From Citrobacter freundii (GTDB lineage Bacteria; Bacteroidota; Bacteroidia; Chitinophagales; Chitinophagaceae), in assembly GCA_003243445.1 (NCBI GenBank), contig QFQQ01000066.1, positions 1-34,717 on the forward strand: a stretch of 34,717 bases of DNA, read 5' to 3'. The number at the start of each line of letters is the position of its first letter. The stretch's first letter is position 1. The notes below the pieces were generated by a model. That model worked only from the letters and a program-made list of their open reading frames with translations, was not told the DNA's origin and searched no databases. The position numbers and the translations under genes are program-made. Positions 17,801 to 25,111 of the stretch are shown one piece after another.

Positions 17801-17872
17801 TTGTCTGTATCCGGCACGGAGGAAGGGACAACATTCAAGCTGGTTATTCCCGCCCGCACTTCAGCCGGCTGA
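14828..17872 (+). CDS. Two-component sensor histidine kinase with periplasmic propeller
   Basis: The frame opens at 14786 inside the adhesin gene, but ATG 14828 gives a signal peptide (MKLYLLLAIFFLIQPG) and 1014 residues. The large periplasmic part is a two-component-regulator propeller (YTDADGLPQNSMKAIACD, GFIWIATEGGLVRFDG, GIVWLGTADGLYRYD), followed by a Y_Y_Y-like domain (about 600-715). A membrane segment follows (LSFVVMIILLVVCLLLI), then a coiled-coil linker. The HisKA H-box is VLSHDIKAP with phospho-acceptor His798. HATPase_c shows the N box around Asn916, DTGIGM (Asp943) and the GSGIGLYIVKG loop. There is no receiver or HTH domain, so this is not a hybrid sensor. It needs a partner, most likely the convergent regulator at 17861-18520, whose 3' end overlaps this gene by 12 bp. 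The ligand is unknown. Confidence 0.92.
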   Translation: MKLYLLLAIFFLIQPGKETLGADSLYRLVRHYTDADGLPQNSMKAIACDASGFIWIATEGGLVRFDGQHFETFTGKKYGLHSNRFVRILKLSGSTNLLAVDDQLGVLSLHAGKAVMDSQHVKQLWSLLRHITDTSDKDILPRTNQSIWYQKNKSILLTQSGAFYRVDSASYSFHNRGLVEMNFSYKKPPRSQLFLLQDELFSFDGQTGQFSNLGAAGPQLQNVAGLPWPGFMKDYQLLWNPLQPDYILYCFDSQVYQLRYDHGRLSAERIIDHFDAVRENIVSVWMDRPSSKLLLGTNNQGLFVFTRPLFRTALAESKIANQVYYAQAMGDSGSIISAQGYVFHPPDTFPARSVAYLQKHADIYSLPQDEKGYLWVNYGKRIDRFDPSSLQSLNNWNFPADVSRTGVGLDQSLWVSLTDGSVSFISPSGAVTHAELRLPLSASCIVQQGNGIVWLGTADGLYRYDPAKKEHHLVAASRGKDIRSIYVDESRLWITSYGDGFFLLEKDHWTSFPLDSKQHLINPHCIFEDAKGFLWITTNNGLFQVKKADLLSYAYEPTFRPYYYSYNKDDGFSSNEFNGGCTPCGIRLPDGMLSLPSMNGLVWFYPERTIPVLPDKPVFIDHILVDNNEIPVSSTLQLPRDMKQLRIDIDVPFLGNRDNLYVSYTLTRDQNEPVWLPLENNLITFSTLPAGNYVLDIRKQEGFGRNNYSHLLINLYVPQHWLLQPLSFVVMIILLVVCLLLIDRFRTRFIRRRNMLLEQKVAEQTQDIQRALDKLTSSQHELIRQAEWQQKMLTVLSHDIKAPLKYLMLATDRIRQGIWQDNITAYQQPSKTIHEYSTRLYYSMENLLQYIKTQLSEGVLEKDWTDLHQIAEEKRLIFTDIAAGYGTVIKNNIRPGVLAYTNHTLLAVILHNLIDNAVKVTDNGTVLLDAKTDQQSTVLYVSDTGIGMTDLLQHWINEAGSKEISLTSANHSGSGIGLYIVKGLVMLLGIELSVSGTEEGTTFKLVIPARTSAG

Positions 17873-18520
17873 TCTTTTGGCATCGTCAATCTCTTTCAAT
17901 TTTTCTACCAGTTGCACCACATTGGAGACCTGCAGTTTTTCAAAAATCCTGGCCTTGTGGGTGCTGACGGTAGACAGCTGTATATTCAGTTGCATTTTGA
18001 TCTCTGTTGGACTGATACCTTTTGCCAGCAGCCGCATTATCTCTTCCTCCCGGTCGGAAAGTTCATGAAGTTTGTCCCTCTGGTTATCCCAGCGGGAGCT
18101 AATAAATGATCTGAATAATTGCTTTTGCATCGCTGGGCTGGCATATGTTTCACCATGAATCACTTTATGAATCGCATTTTTTATTTCATCCGGAGGTGTT
18201 TCCTTTTGCAGGTATCCGTTTGCTCCTGCTCTAAGGTAACGCGCCGCATAAATGGATTCGTCGTAACTGGAAAAAACAAGAATGGGTAAATGACGCTTAC
18301 GGAGTTTGATATTATCGATCATCTGTACATTATCCCCGCCCGGAATATTGATATCCAGTATCAACAAGTTGAAGTCTTTCAGTTCCACCTGCTGAAGTGT
18401 TGATTTAAAATTAGACGCTTCGCGGATCTCTGAGGCGGGGTAGATCTCCCGAACAAGCATTGTCAATCCCAGCCGTACGATGCCGTGATCCTCCGCTATC
18501 AGCACACTGATTGTCTCCAT
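17861..18520 (-). CDS. NarL/FixJ-type response regulator
   Basis: This 219-residue regulator has an N-terminal receiver domain (1-120: acidic pocket Glu10-Asp11, phospho-acceptor Asp56 in LLILDINIPG, Ser84/85 in VFSSYDE, Lys106 in GYLQKE) and a LuxR-type HTH (about 152-210: LSDREEEIMRLLAKGISPTEI, then STHKARIFEKL). All receiver catalytic residues are present. It is convergent with, and overlaps by 12 bp, the orphan propeller kinase, which makes the pair the likely two-component system. A perfect 30-bp palindrome lies 34 bp upstream of its start codon, behind a TATCTTCG -7-like element, suggesting autoregulation or control by a symmetric dimer. Confidence 0.93.
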   Translation of the reverse strand: METISVLIAEDHGIVRLGLTMLVREIYPASEIREASNFKSTLQQVELKDFNLLILDINIPGGDNVQMIDNIKLRKRHLPILVFSSYDESIYAARYLRAGANGYLQKETPPDEIKNAIHKVIHGETYASPAMQKQLFRSFISSRWDNQRDKLHELSDREEEIMRLLAKGISPTEIKMQLNIQLSTVSTHKARIFEKLQVSNVVQLVEKLKEIDDAKRSAG

Positions 18521-18532
18521 GTACCTTTTTTA

Positions 18533-18540
18533 CGAAGATA
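18533..18540 (-). promoter_or_regulatory. Candidate -7 box of the response regulator
   Basis: Read on the minus strand this is TATCTTCG, one mismatch from TAnnTTTG, 12 bp before the ATG. It would give a short leader. The 30-bp palindrome then covers about -29 to -58. Confidence 0.45.
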
Positions 18541-18554
18541 CACTAACGTATAAA

Positions 18555-18584
18555 TCCCGATATCGAATTAATTCGATATCGGGA
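18555..18584. promoter_or_regulatory. Perfect 30-bp palindrome upstream of response regulator
   Basis: The half-site TCCCGATATCGAATT (18555-18569) is followed without a spacer by its exact reverse complement (18570-18584). It lies 34 bp before the regulator start and just upstream of the -7-like box, as expected for a dimeric regulator site. No T-run follows, so a terminator is unlikely. Confidence 0.75.
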
Positions 18585-18721
18585 ACCATATTTAACGGTG
18601 TTATTAAAAAGGGGCATGGGTAATTTCCTATCCCTCTAAAATCCCTTGGTAACTGGTGTGAAGCTCCTTGTAATATGGAGAAACGGGAAAGCTGATCAGT
18701 GAATATTATTTTAATAAAGAC

Positions 18722-18931
18722 ATGCTTGTCTTTCTTTTTGAAAAAGAAGAACGTTATGACAAACCAATGTACCTGAAAGACAGCAAAACAATCTCAATAA
18801 AGGAAAATCGATACTATTTCAACAACGAAAAGCTGATCCATTGGATCACCGATAAGGGAGTCATTGTTAATGCAACGAATTATTCGGCAAAGGAGACGGA
18901 AATGCTAAAGGCCAGTAAAAGATACAAGTAA
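18722..18931 (+). CDS. Small conserved-looking hypothetical protein
   Basis: A 69-residue protein, or 54 if the ATG at 18767 is used. The core YYFNNEKLIHWITDKGVIVN, then KETEMLKASKRYK, has the pattern of small cytoplasmic Bacteroidota proteins with a predicted beta hairpin and helix; I recall such a family but cannot name it with confidence. It has no membrane segment. It is followed by a clear terminator and is isolated from the response regulator, which is divergent. It is likely a real gene of unknown function. Confidence 0.6.
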   Translation: MLVFLFEKEERYDKPMYLKDSKTISIKENRYYFNNEKLIHWITDKGVIVNATNYSAKETEMLKASKRYK

Positions 18932-18962
18932 CGTAGTACCGACCGTATATGTAGCTATAAAA

Positions 18963-18996
18963 AAAAAGAGATGACTGAAGACAGTCATCTCTTTTT
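18963..18996. terminator. Bidirectional terminator
   Basis: AAAAAGAGATGACT (18963-18976) pairs perfectly with AGTCATCTCTTTTT (18983-18996) around a 6-nt loop. It lies between the convergent genes 18722-18931 and 19014-21404 and has T-runs in both directions. Confidence 0.92.
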
Positions 18997-19013
18997 ATCT
19001 GCAGATGAAGTTC

Positions 19014-21404
19014 TTACTGCTTAATAAATCTTATCGCATCATTATTTTCCACTTTCAGAAAATAGATCCCTTTCTTCAGCTCGGTGATATCAACCTGCTG
19101 TGATGACTTCGTCAATAAACCTTTCTTCACATTCATTCCTGTTGCATCACTTATAGCATAAACAAGTTGTTTGTTATCACTTCCTCCTTTCACGGTGATC
19201 GTATTGATCGCAGGGATCGGATATATAGTGATGCTGTTTTCCATCGCATTCATATCGATCTGTGCCGTGCTGCTGAACTCGGTATGGCCATCGCGGTCAA
19301 CGGTGCGCAGACGATAGAGACTGCGGTTAGGCAACGGATTCTTATCTGTATAGCTGTATTCGATCGGCATCGAGCTTTCACCTGCCGCTGCAACAGTTCC
19401 TGCTGTTTCCCAGCTACGACCATCAACGCTGCGTTCGATCGCGAAATGAAGACTGTTGATCTCGGTTGCAGTTTTCCAGGTTATTTGAACACTGCCTGCA
19501 ACAGGTTTTGCTTTGAAGTAAACAAGTTTGACCGGCAATGTGCCGACTGTTACGACTGCTCTGGCGCTTTCAAGAACCGTACCTGTTGAAATGCCGTCAT
19601 TCGGTGTAACTCTTACGCTGAGGTATTTTCCAAAATCGGCGGGTACAACGGTATATGTTCTTGCCGTTGCGCCGCTGATCGCCGCTTTGCCTGCGCCGGC
19701 AGCATCGTTGGAGCGATACCACAGATAAGTACTGCTGTTGGAGCCGCCGTCTACATCTGAATAAGTATAATCTGCTGTTAATTGCTCGGTTACCCAGAAG
19801 TTTCCGGTGATGGATAAGCCGGAGATCACCGGAGGTGTATTGGCTTTTGCCGCTAATCCGGCAGTTTGCGCACTTTCTGCATTGGTTGTAGGTTCTATTG
19901 CTATGATTGCATAATAATATGTTGTGCCGACAACTGCAGCATTATCTGTATAAGTGTTGGTAGTAGGGGTGGCGAGTACTGTTGTGATGTTGTTGCTGGC
20001 AGTACCACGCAATACTTTATACTTCGTGGCGCCCGGTGAAGCGTCCCAGTCCAGCCTGACACTGTTTCTTCCCGGAGTCGCCACAACGTTAATTGGTGTA
20101 GCGGGAGGAATGGCCTGTCTTGTAACTGTGATCGTATAGGTATTTGTATAGCTGGGATGCTGTGCTGCCAGGTAAATGTTCACCGTATTTGTTCCGACAT
20201 TGAGATTCATTTCCGCAGACGTTGCTCCGCTTGCCAATGGGGTATAAGTTCCTCCATTGCTTCTTACCTGCATAGAGGTTGTGGCCGCGTCAACCGTTGG
20301 CGTAACCGTAAACTTGTCAACGTTATTCGGTACACTTACAGTATAGGAAGTAGTCCAGTAGCTGAATGTTGAATTCAATGTACCGGGACTTACCGTCAGG
20401 CTTCTGAGGTAATTATTTGCATCGAGAAAAATGATCTTTGGCACTTTGCATTTTGATTGGTCAGCGGGATAGAGTTCTCCACCGGCGCCAACGGCAATAC
20501 CAATATATTTCGCGCCACCTTCTCCATAGATCTTGCTTCTCGCATAGTTGGTCGCTGCCACTTTCAATATATAATCGAAATTACTTGCAATAAGGATATT
20601 GCCATCGTTATCAATCGCCATATCCGCACTGATCACCCATAGATCCGGGTCCGCATTTGCCGCAACAAGTGTTGACACTGCAAATGTAGTTCCGTCGATC
20701 TTTGATAATAAACCCGAAGTACCGATCGTATAAATATTATTGCTGGCATCAAGTGCGAGACCACGGATGCTGGTCGATCCGGAAACAGTAATTGATCTTA
20801 CCTGTTTTTGTGTGGAAAGGTCGATCACATTTACGCTCTGGCCCGAGCCAAGATAGAGATAGTTACCGCGTGCTTTAAGTGTATAATGGCTTCCCAGTGA
20901 TCCGGTGCCGCTCATTGTAGCAGGAATGAAATAAGACAGATTGCCGTTAGAGATCTTACCAATACTGAATCCATTTCCCATAAAATAAATATCTCCGTTC
21001 CCTGCCACAGTAATATGGCCACCGGGAGCAGGAATAGCCGTCGTTGCTGCAACGCCGGAAGGGTATGGGCTTGCACTTCCGCTTGTTTTGGGGATCCCGG
21101 CAATAACGCTGACTTTCCCGTCGGTACCAACTTTGCGGATGCAATAGTTCTGGTAATCGGTGATCAGCACGTTTCCGGAAGCATCCACGGCTACACCTTT
21201 GATGGAAGAGAATTGCGCTGTAACTGCATCGTTATTATCTCCCGCATAATAACCGGAAACGCCTGTACCGGCAAATTGGGTAAGATAACGTGTAGGTTGA
21301 GCTTGAAGAGAGATGTTTGTTGCAAACAGCAGTATGCCTGTGATGAAGGAAACAAAGACAGGTTTCGACAGAGCGTTGCTCTGTGGCCAGGTTTTAGGTC
21401 TCAT
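19014..21404 (-). CDS. Secreted NHL-type propeller/Fn3 protein with T9SS domain
   Basis: With ATG 21404 (a second start seven codons upstream, at 21425, is possible) the protein has 796 residues. A signal peptide ends ISLQAQ. Residues about 35-330 form a beta-propeller with NHL-like repeats (FSSIKGVAVDASGNVLITDY, IRGLALDASNNIYTIG, DMAIDNDGNILIAS). A cadherin-like beta-sandwich follows (LRSLTVSPGTLNSTF to TYTITVTRQ), then a Fn3 domain (ATPINVVATPGRNSVRLDW), an Ig-like segment (NTPPVISGLSITGNFWV), a second Fn3-like part (LPVKLVYFKAKPVAGSVQITW) and a type A T9SS sorting domain (ITIYPIPAINTITVKG, LKKGIYFLKVE). It should be an exported surface or extracellular protein; substrate unknown. It stands alone between its long upstream region and the shared terminator. 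Confidence 0.88.
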   Translation of the reverse strand: MRPKTWPQSNALSKPVFVSFITGILLFATNISLQAQPTRYLTQFAGTGVSGYYAGDNNDAVTAQFSSIKGVAVDASGNVLITDYQNYCIRKVGTDGKVSVIAGIPKTSGSASPYPSGVAATTAIPAPGGHITVAGNGDIYFMGNGFSIGKISNGNLSYFIPATMSGTGSLGSHYTLKARGNYLYLGSGQSVNVIDLSTQKQVRSITVSGSTSIRGLALDASNNIYTIGTSGLLSKIDGTTFAVSTLVAANADPDLWVISADMAIDNDGNILIASNFDYILKVAATNYARSKIYGEGGAKYIGIAVGAGGELYPADQSKCKVPKIIFLDANNYLRSLTVSPGTLNSTFSYWTTSYTVSVPNNVDKFTVTPTVDAATTSMQVRSNGGTYTPLASGATSAEMNLNVGTNTVNIYLAAQHPSYTNTYTITVTRQAIPPATPINVVATPGRNSVRLDWDASPGATKYKVLRGTASNNITTVLATPTTNTYTDNAAVVGTTYYYAIIAIEPTTNAESAQTAGLAAKANTPPVISGLSITGNFWVTEQLTADYTYSDVDGGSNSSTYLWYRSNDAAGAGKAAISGATARTYTVVPADFGKYLSVRVTPNDGISTGTVLESARAVVTVGTLPVKLVYFKAKPVAGSVQITWKTATEINSLHFAIERSVDGRSWETAGTVAAAGESSMPIEYSYTDKNPLPNRSLYRLRTVDRDGHTEFSSTAQIDMNAMENSITIYPIPAINTITVKGGSDNKQLVYAISDATGMNVKKGLLTKSSQQVDITELKKGIYFLKVENNDAIRFIKQ

Positions 21405-21865
21405 AGTATATTGAATTAATTGCAATCGCTACCGGCAATACGTAAGAGTATGCATTGCCGGTGCAATTTTGGCGCAATGATATATTCAAATGAAGCGGCA
21501 GCCAATAGGGTCACCCATTTTTCTTTTGATATATGTCAATGAAAACGAGGAAAAGGATCAATGGTAATGACGTATAAGTACAATATTTAATCTCACACGT
21601 ACTGTTGGCATTGGTATATTATATATAAGTAATAAGATCTTCCTTTATTGGCATGGACCTGCTCCATCATCACTTTCGGACATTCCTCTGCTTCTTCCGG
21701 TTAAATTAAGCCGGCAGCACTGTCGGGAAGAATGTTAACAGCAACGCAGCGCCCGACCAATCGGCTTTGGCTTGTATCATCTGAGTGTAGTACAGATACT
21801 TGGGGATCGGCCGGCATCATAAAGCAAAGCAAATTGCAAATATTTTCAAAAAATCGACCTTTTAC
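21405..21865. other. Divergent promoter region of T9SS protein and blaI-like gene
   Basis: No gene is supported here. Besides the leader hairpin at 21431-21462 it contains AT-rich DNA (for example TATATTATATATAA near 21615). The frame extending the blaI-like gene upstream to 21732 lacks features and is not coding. Confidence 0.5.
21431..21462 (-). promoter_or_regulatory. Hairpin in leader of the propeller/T9SS gene
   Basis: ACCGGCAAT (21431-21439) and ATTGCCGGT (21454-21462) form a perfect 9-bp inverted repeat with a 14-nt centre, 27 bp upstream of the start at 21404. It may be an RNA hairpin in the 5' leader or an operator. Confidence 0.5.
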
Positions 21866-21895
21866 TTGGAACGTACGTTTTTTATCGTACCTTAG
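21866..21895 (+). promoter_or_regulatory. Promoter with embedded BlaI-type operator
   Basis: TTG (21866-21868), 19 bases, then TACCTTAG (21888-21895), one mismatch from TAnnTTTG. The dyad GTACG (21873-21877) ... CGTAC (21886-21890) lies between and partly over these elements, where a BlaI dimer would block transcription. The ATG follows at 21900, so the mRNA would have almost no leader. Confidence 0.6.
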
Positions 21896-21899
21896 TTTC

Positions 21900-22310
21900 A
21901 TGAAAGCGCAGAAAGGCAAACATTACGAGCAGCTCCCGACCAAAGCAGAAATGGATGTTCTCCAGGTTTTGTGGCAGCATGGCCCATCGACTGTCCGTTT
22001 TGTTCATGATATATTAAATACACAAAAAGAAGCGGTACAATATACATCCACGCTGAAGCTGATGCAGGTAATGGCGGAAAAAGGCATGCTGTCGCGCGAT
22101 GAATCAAGTATGAAACATATTTACAGTCCATTGCTTGATGAGGAGAAGACAAAAGGTGCGGCACTTGGAAAGTTTCTTGACTCAATGTATAACGGTTCCG
22201 TCAGCAATCTTGTAATGGCTTTGCTGGATAATGAAAAGACATCCAAAAAAGAATTGCAAGTGCTGAAAGAACTGGCTCAGCGACTGGCTGAAGAAAAAAA
22301 CAAATCTTAA
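21900..22310 (+). CDS. BlaI/MecI/CopY family repressor
   Basis: With ATG 21900 the protein has 136 residues, the usual size. The winged-helix N-terminus is plain (LPTKAEMDVLQVLWQHGPST, then FVHDILNTQKEAVQYTSTLKLMQVMAEKGML), followed by the helical dimerisation region ending KKELQVLKELAQRLAEEKNK. Such repressors bind dyad operators as dimers and are inactivated by proteolysis triggered by an M56 membrane protease. The M56 gene begins 10 bp downstream, and a dyad (GTACG/CGTAC) sits in the promoter, so autorepression of the whole operon is expected. No beta-lactamase is nearby, so the target is probably not antibiotic resistance. The frame extends upstream to 21732, but that part has no domain. 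Confidence 0.93.
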   Translation: MKAQKGKHYEQLPTKAEMDVLQVLWQHGPSTVRFVHDILNTQKEAVQYTSTLKLMQVMAEKGMLSRDESSMKHIYSPLLDEEKTKGAALGKFLDSMYNGSVSNLVMALLDNEKTSKKELQVLKELAQRLAEEKNKS

Positions 22311-22320
22311 CCTGTAATTT

Positions 22321-23910
22321 ATGCAACCAAACTTTGCAGATCATTTATTGCAAACGCTGAGCTGGACCTTTATTCACTCGCTTTGGCTTGGCCTGATCTT
22401 ATCTGTTATTGCCGGCTTAATCATGTTGTTTACAGCAAGATCAGCAGCATCAGTGCGGTATGCATTACTGGCCGGTTCTTACTTTTTGTTTTTGTCAGCG
22501 CTGATCATCTGCTTTTATATAGAATGGAATACGTTTGACAATGAAAGCGTGAAGATCATTGTACCTGGAGCAAATAAAAATGTGGGCATATTCCGGCAGT
22601 TATGGCTACAGCAGGCATTGAATGGGATAACAGGATTCTTAAATACAAATTCGTTCTGGATCGTATCCATATGGACGACGGTGATCTCTGTAAAAGCAGT
22701 GAAGATGCTGCTCGATCTGATGTACGTCTCACGCATGCGTTCACGCGAACTTTATTCACCCGGTGAAGAATGGACACGAAGAGTACAGGAATTGACGCAA
22801 AGCATCGGTATCAAAAAGAAGGTATCACTGGCAGAATCCGCACTGGTAAAAGTGCCATTGGTGATCGGCCACCTGAAGCCATTGATCCTGATGCCGGTTG
22901 GGATCGTATCCAAGCTGTCTGCGGCAGAAGTGGAAGCCGTTCTGCTCCATGAACTGGCACATATCAGACGGCATGATTACCTGGTGAATTTTATACAGCG
23001 TTTGATGGAAACCTTGTTATTCTTCAATCCGGCATTGCTTTGGGTCTCTTCACTGATGCGGATCGAACGAGAACATTGTTGTGATGATATTGCGATCGGT
23101 AAAACTGATAACCCTTTGCAGTTCGCGGAAGCACTGATCAGTTTTAAAGAATATTCAATGAAACCGCAGCATTATGCACTTGGTTTATTTGGCAGGAAAA
23201 GTTTGTTGTTGCAGCGAATGACACGGATCGTGTATAAGCGGAACAAAACACTTTCTCCGTTTGAGTTTATATTTTTCACAGCAAATCTTGTTCTGTTCTG
23301 TTTGCTTTTGCTGGGTAAAGGCCGGCATACTGACAATATCGATAAGACGAACGGATCCGGAGGTTTTTATATAGAATCGAGTTCTACTGTTGCTTTCGCT
23401 GATCTCCGTCGTATCAAAACTTCTGTAAAGAAGGAACCGATAGAAAAACCATTTTCAATAAAAAATGATCCGGTAAAAAATACCGGCGGACACTTCGAAG
23501 CAATCGACGGTGAAAAAAAAGAAACTGATGAACAAGCTGTGACGGAAAACAGGGCGATAGCGGACGCAATCGTAAAGCAACAAACAAAATATAGCGATGA
23601 TCTGCAGCAATACGAAGCACACCGGTTACAGGCTGAACATGACCGGGAAGTAGCTGAGATGGAAAGGGCTGCTGCTGAAAAAGACAGAATGCGTGCGGCA
23701 GAGGATCGTGCCCGTGCGGAGATAGACAGGGCGAGGGCAGCAAAAGATCGTGAGCAGGCAGAGAAAGACAGGCAGCAGGCGGATAGAGACCGTGAACGCG
23801 CGGAAAAAGACAGGGAGCTGGCGGAAAAAGATCGAATGGCTGCGGAGATCAGACGGAAAAAAGCAGATGAAGAACGCAAACAAATTACGCTTGCAACACC
23901 TCAACCATAA
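22321..23910 (+). CDS. BlaR1-like M56 membrane metallopeptidase with heptad-repeat tail
   Basis: This 529-residue protein has four likely membrane segments (about 14-37, 47-66, 111-131, 305-325). The zinc-protease motif HELAH at 210-214 lies in the loop before the last segment, followed by RIEREHCCDD (247-256), which supplies the third ligand. By analogy with BlaR1 the protease faces the cytoplasm and cleaves or triggers cleavage of the BlaI partner encoded just upstream. BlaR1 would have a penicillin-binding sensor after the last segment. Here the periplasmic tail (about 326-529) instead has a polar linker and then, at 439-521, eleven full 7-residue units of type EKDRxxA plus a partial one. 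The same repeat dominates the next gene's product. The sensor signal is unknown. Confidence 0.9.
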   Translation: MQPNFADHLLQTLSWTFIHSLWLGLILSVIAGLIMLFTARSAASVRYALLAGSYFLFLSALIICFYIEWNTFDNESVKIIVPGANKNVGIFRQLWLQQALNGITGFLNTNSFWIVSIWTTVISVKAVKMLLDLMYVSRMRSRELYSPGEEWTRRVQELTQSIGIKKKVSLAESALVKVPLVIGHLKPLILMPVGIVSKLSAAEVEAVLLHELAHIRRHDYLVNFIQRLMETLLFFNPALLWVSSLMRIEREHCCDDIAIGKTDNPLQFAEALISFKEYSMKPQHYALGLFGRKSLLLQRMTRIVYKRNKTLSPFEFIFFTANLVLFCLLLLGKGRHTDNIDKTNGSGGFYIESSSTVAFADLRRIKTSVKKEPIEKPFSIKNDPVKNTGGHFEAIDGEKKETDEQAVTENRAIADAIVKQQTKYSDDLQQYEAHRLQAEHDREVAEMERAAAEKDRMRAAEDRARAEIDRARAAKDREQAEKDRQQADRDRERAEKDRELAEKDRMAAEIRRKKADEERKQITLATPQP

Positions 23911-23917
23911 TGAGTTT

Positions 23918-23936
23918 ATCACAGCAATGCTGTGAT
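23918..23936 (+). other. Short hairpin after the M56 gene
   Basis: ATCACAGCA (23918-23926) and TGCTGTGAT (23928-23936) form a near-perfect palindrome eight bases after the stop codon. There is no T-run, so it may be an mRNA-stabilising or processing hairpin. Confidence 0.45.
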
Positions 23937-24016
23937 CCTAATAAAAATCAATCATGAATTTTTTACTGATCCGCCGGGATAAAGGATGCGCACCTGTATC
24001 CTGGAGGGAAGTTATA

Positions 24017-24075
24017 CCCGGTAGTATAGCATCGATGGCAAAACACGCTGCAGAGCGTACCGGGATCGTTTTGCC
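24017..24075 (+). promoter_or_regulatory. Structured leader before the heptad-repeat gene
   Basis: Several complementary segments nest or compete here: CCCGGTA (24017-24023) with TACCGGG (24058-24064), GGCAAAAC (24037-24044) with GTTTTGCC (24068-24075), and ACGCT/AGCGT (24045-24049, 24054-24058). The second stem and the outer stem cannot both form, so two alternative folds are possible. Confidence 0.35.
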
Positions 24076-24099
24076 TTAATAAAACAAAAAACAACAACA

Positions 24100-24981
24100 A
24101 TGAAAGCGAAATTAGTTTTGGCAACTGCGTTTGCAGTTGCACTGGGATTGCATTGCACAAAAGTGAATGCGCAGCAGAAAGGCGAAAGCCAGGGGTATGA
24201 AACATTTTATTCTGACGAATCCATCGTCAATCACATTGAAAATGGTCATAGATACACGATCCGGTTAGAGAAAAAGAAGATCGTGCAACTGATCATTGAT
24301 GGTAAGGAAGTGCCGCCGGCTGAATATTCAAAGTATGATTCGATGGTAAAAAAGATCCTTGAACAGGTTGAAAAGGATAGAGCTCAGGCAGAAAAAGACA
24401 GGGCGCAAGCAGAAAAAGACAGGGAACGCGCAGAGATAGATCGTTTGCAGGCTGATAAAGACAGGATCCAGGCAGAAAAAGATCGTGAACTTGCAGAACG
24501 CGACAGAGAAGAAGCAGTTAAACATCGCGAACAGGCGGAAAAGGACCGAGCCCGGTCAGAGGTAGATCGTGAACGTGCCGCAAAAGACCGCGCACAGGCG
24601 GAGATAGATCGTGCACAGGCGGAGAAAGATCGGGCGAAGGCCGAAAAGGATCGGCAGCAAGCGGATAAAGACAGGGCGCGTGCGGAAATAGATCGCCAGC
24701 AGGCAGAAAAAGATCGCGCCCGCGCAGAGATCGACCGCAAAAAAGCAGAGGAAGACCGGAAACTGTTTGAAGCAATGCTTGACGAAGTGGTTACTGAAAA
24801 ACTGGTTGAGAACAGGGATGCATTGAAGTCATTATCACTTGACGACAAAGAACTGATCGTTAACGATGTAAAACAGCCCGATGCCGTGCATTCCCGGTTC
24901 AAGGCAAAATACCTGAAACCCGGACAAACCAGGATCCGTTATAACAACGGCACAACTTTCAGAGGCATATCCATCAACTGA
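24100..24981 (+). CDS. Periplasmic heptad-repeat protein, partner of the M56 protease
   Basis: A 293-residue protein with a signal peptide (MKAKLVLATAFAVALGL, cleavage near VNAQ). Residues about 30-90 form a small domain (YTIRLEKKKIVQLIIDGKEV, then PPAEYSKYD). Residues 91-223 are 19 successive 7-residue units, mostly EKDRxxA or EIDRxxA with Ala at position seven, predicted to form one long charged helix or coiled coil of roughly 20 nm. A C-terminal domain follows (about 224-293; LSLDDKELIVNDVKQP, then FRGISIN). The same repeat occurs 12 times, the last incomplete, in the periplasmic tail of the M56 protein encoded 190 bp upstream. That points to direct association between the two, an inference. 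The underlying 21-bp DNA repeats make unit number prone to change. Confidence 0.85.
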   Translation: MKAKLVLATAFAVALGLHCTKVNAQQKGESQGYETFYSDESIVNHIENGHRYTIRLEKKKIVQLIIDGKEVPPAEYSKYDSMVKKILEQVEKDRAQAEKDRAQAEKDRERAEIDRLQADKDRIQAEKDRELAERDREEAVKHREQAEKDRARSEVDRERAAKDRAQAEIDRAQAEKDRAKAEKDRQQADKDRARAEIDRQQAEKDRARAEIDRKKAEEDRKLFEAMLDEVVTEKLVENRDALKSLSLDDKELIVNDVKQPDAVHSRFKAKYLKPGQTRIRYNNGTTFRGISIN

Positions 24982-24994
24982 TCTCCTGCTTATC

Positions 24995-25018
24995 AACGGG
25001 CCAGGCAACTGGCCCGTT
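24995..25018 (+). terminator. GC-rich hairpin after the heptad-repeat gene
   Basis: AACGGGCCAG (24995-25004) pairs perfectly with CTGGCCCGTT (25009-25018) around GCAA. It lies 13 bp after the stop codon but lacks a T-run, so it may only partly terminate before the M48 gene. Confidence 0.6.
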
Positions 25019-25111
25019 CACATTACTCCACTGCTTTCATAAATCCTGCTTTTAAGGGATACCTGGCCGGGTGCTTTGTGGCTACTTTTAAGCTGTATCA
25101 ATGCGCTGGTC

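Noticed and set aside
21721..21731. 11-nt match to the tRNA-Pro 3' end, inverted (possible att site)
   Set aside because: Too short, in inverse orientation, and no integrase gene between the two sites.
21900..23910. Beta-lactam resistance regulation (blaI/blaR1)
   Set aside because: The M56 protein lacks a penicillin-binding sensor domain and no beta-lactamase gene lies nearby.
23367..24902. Long Ser/Arg-rich minus-strand frames (23367-23879 and 24384-24902)
   Set aside because: They are shadows of the 21-bp heptad-encoding repeats on the plus strand.
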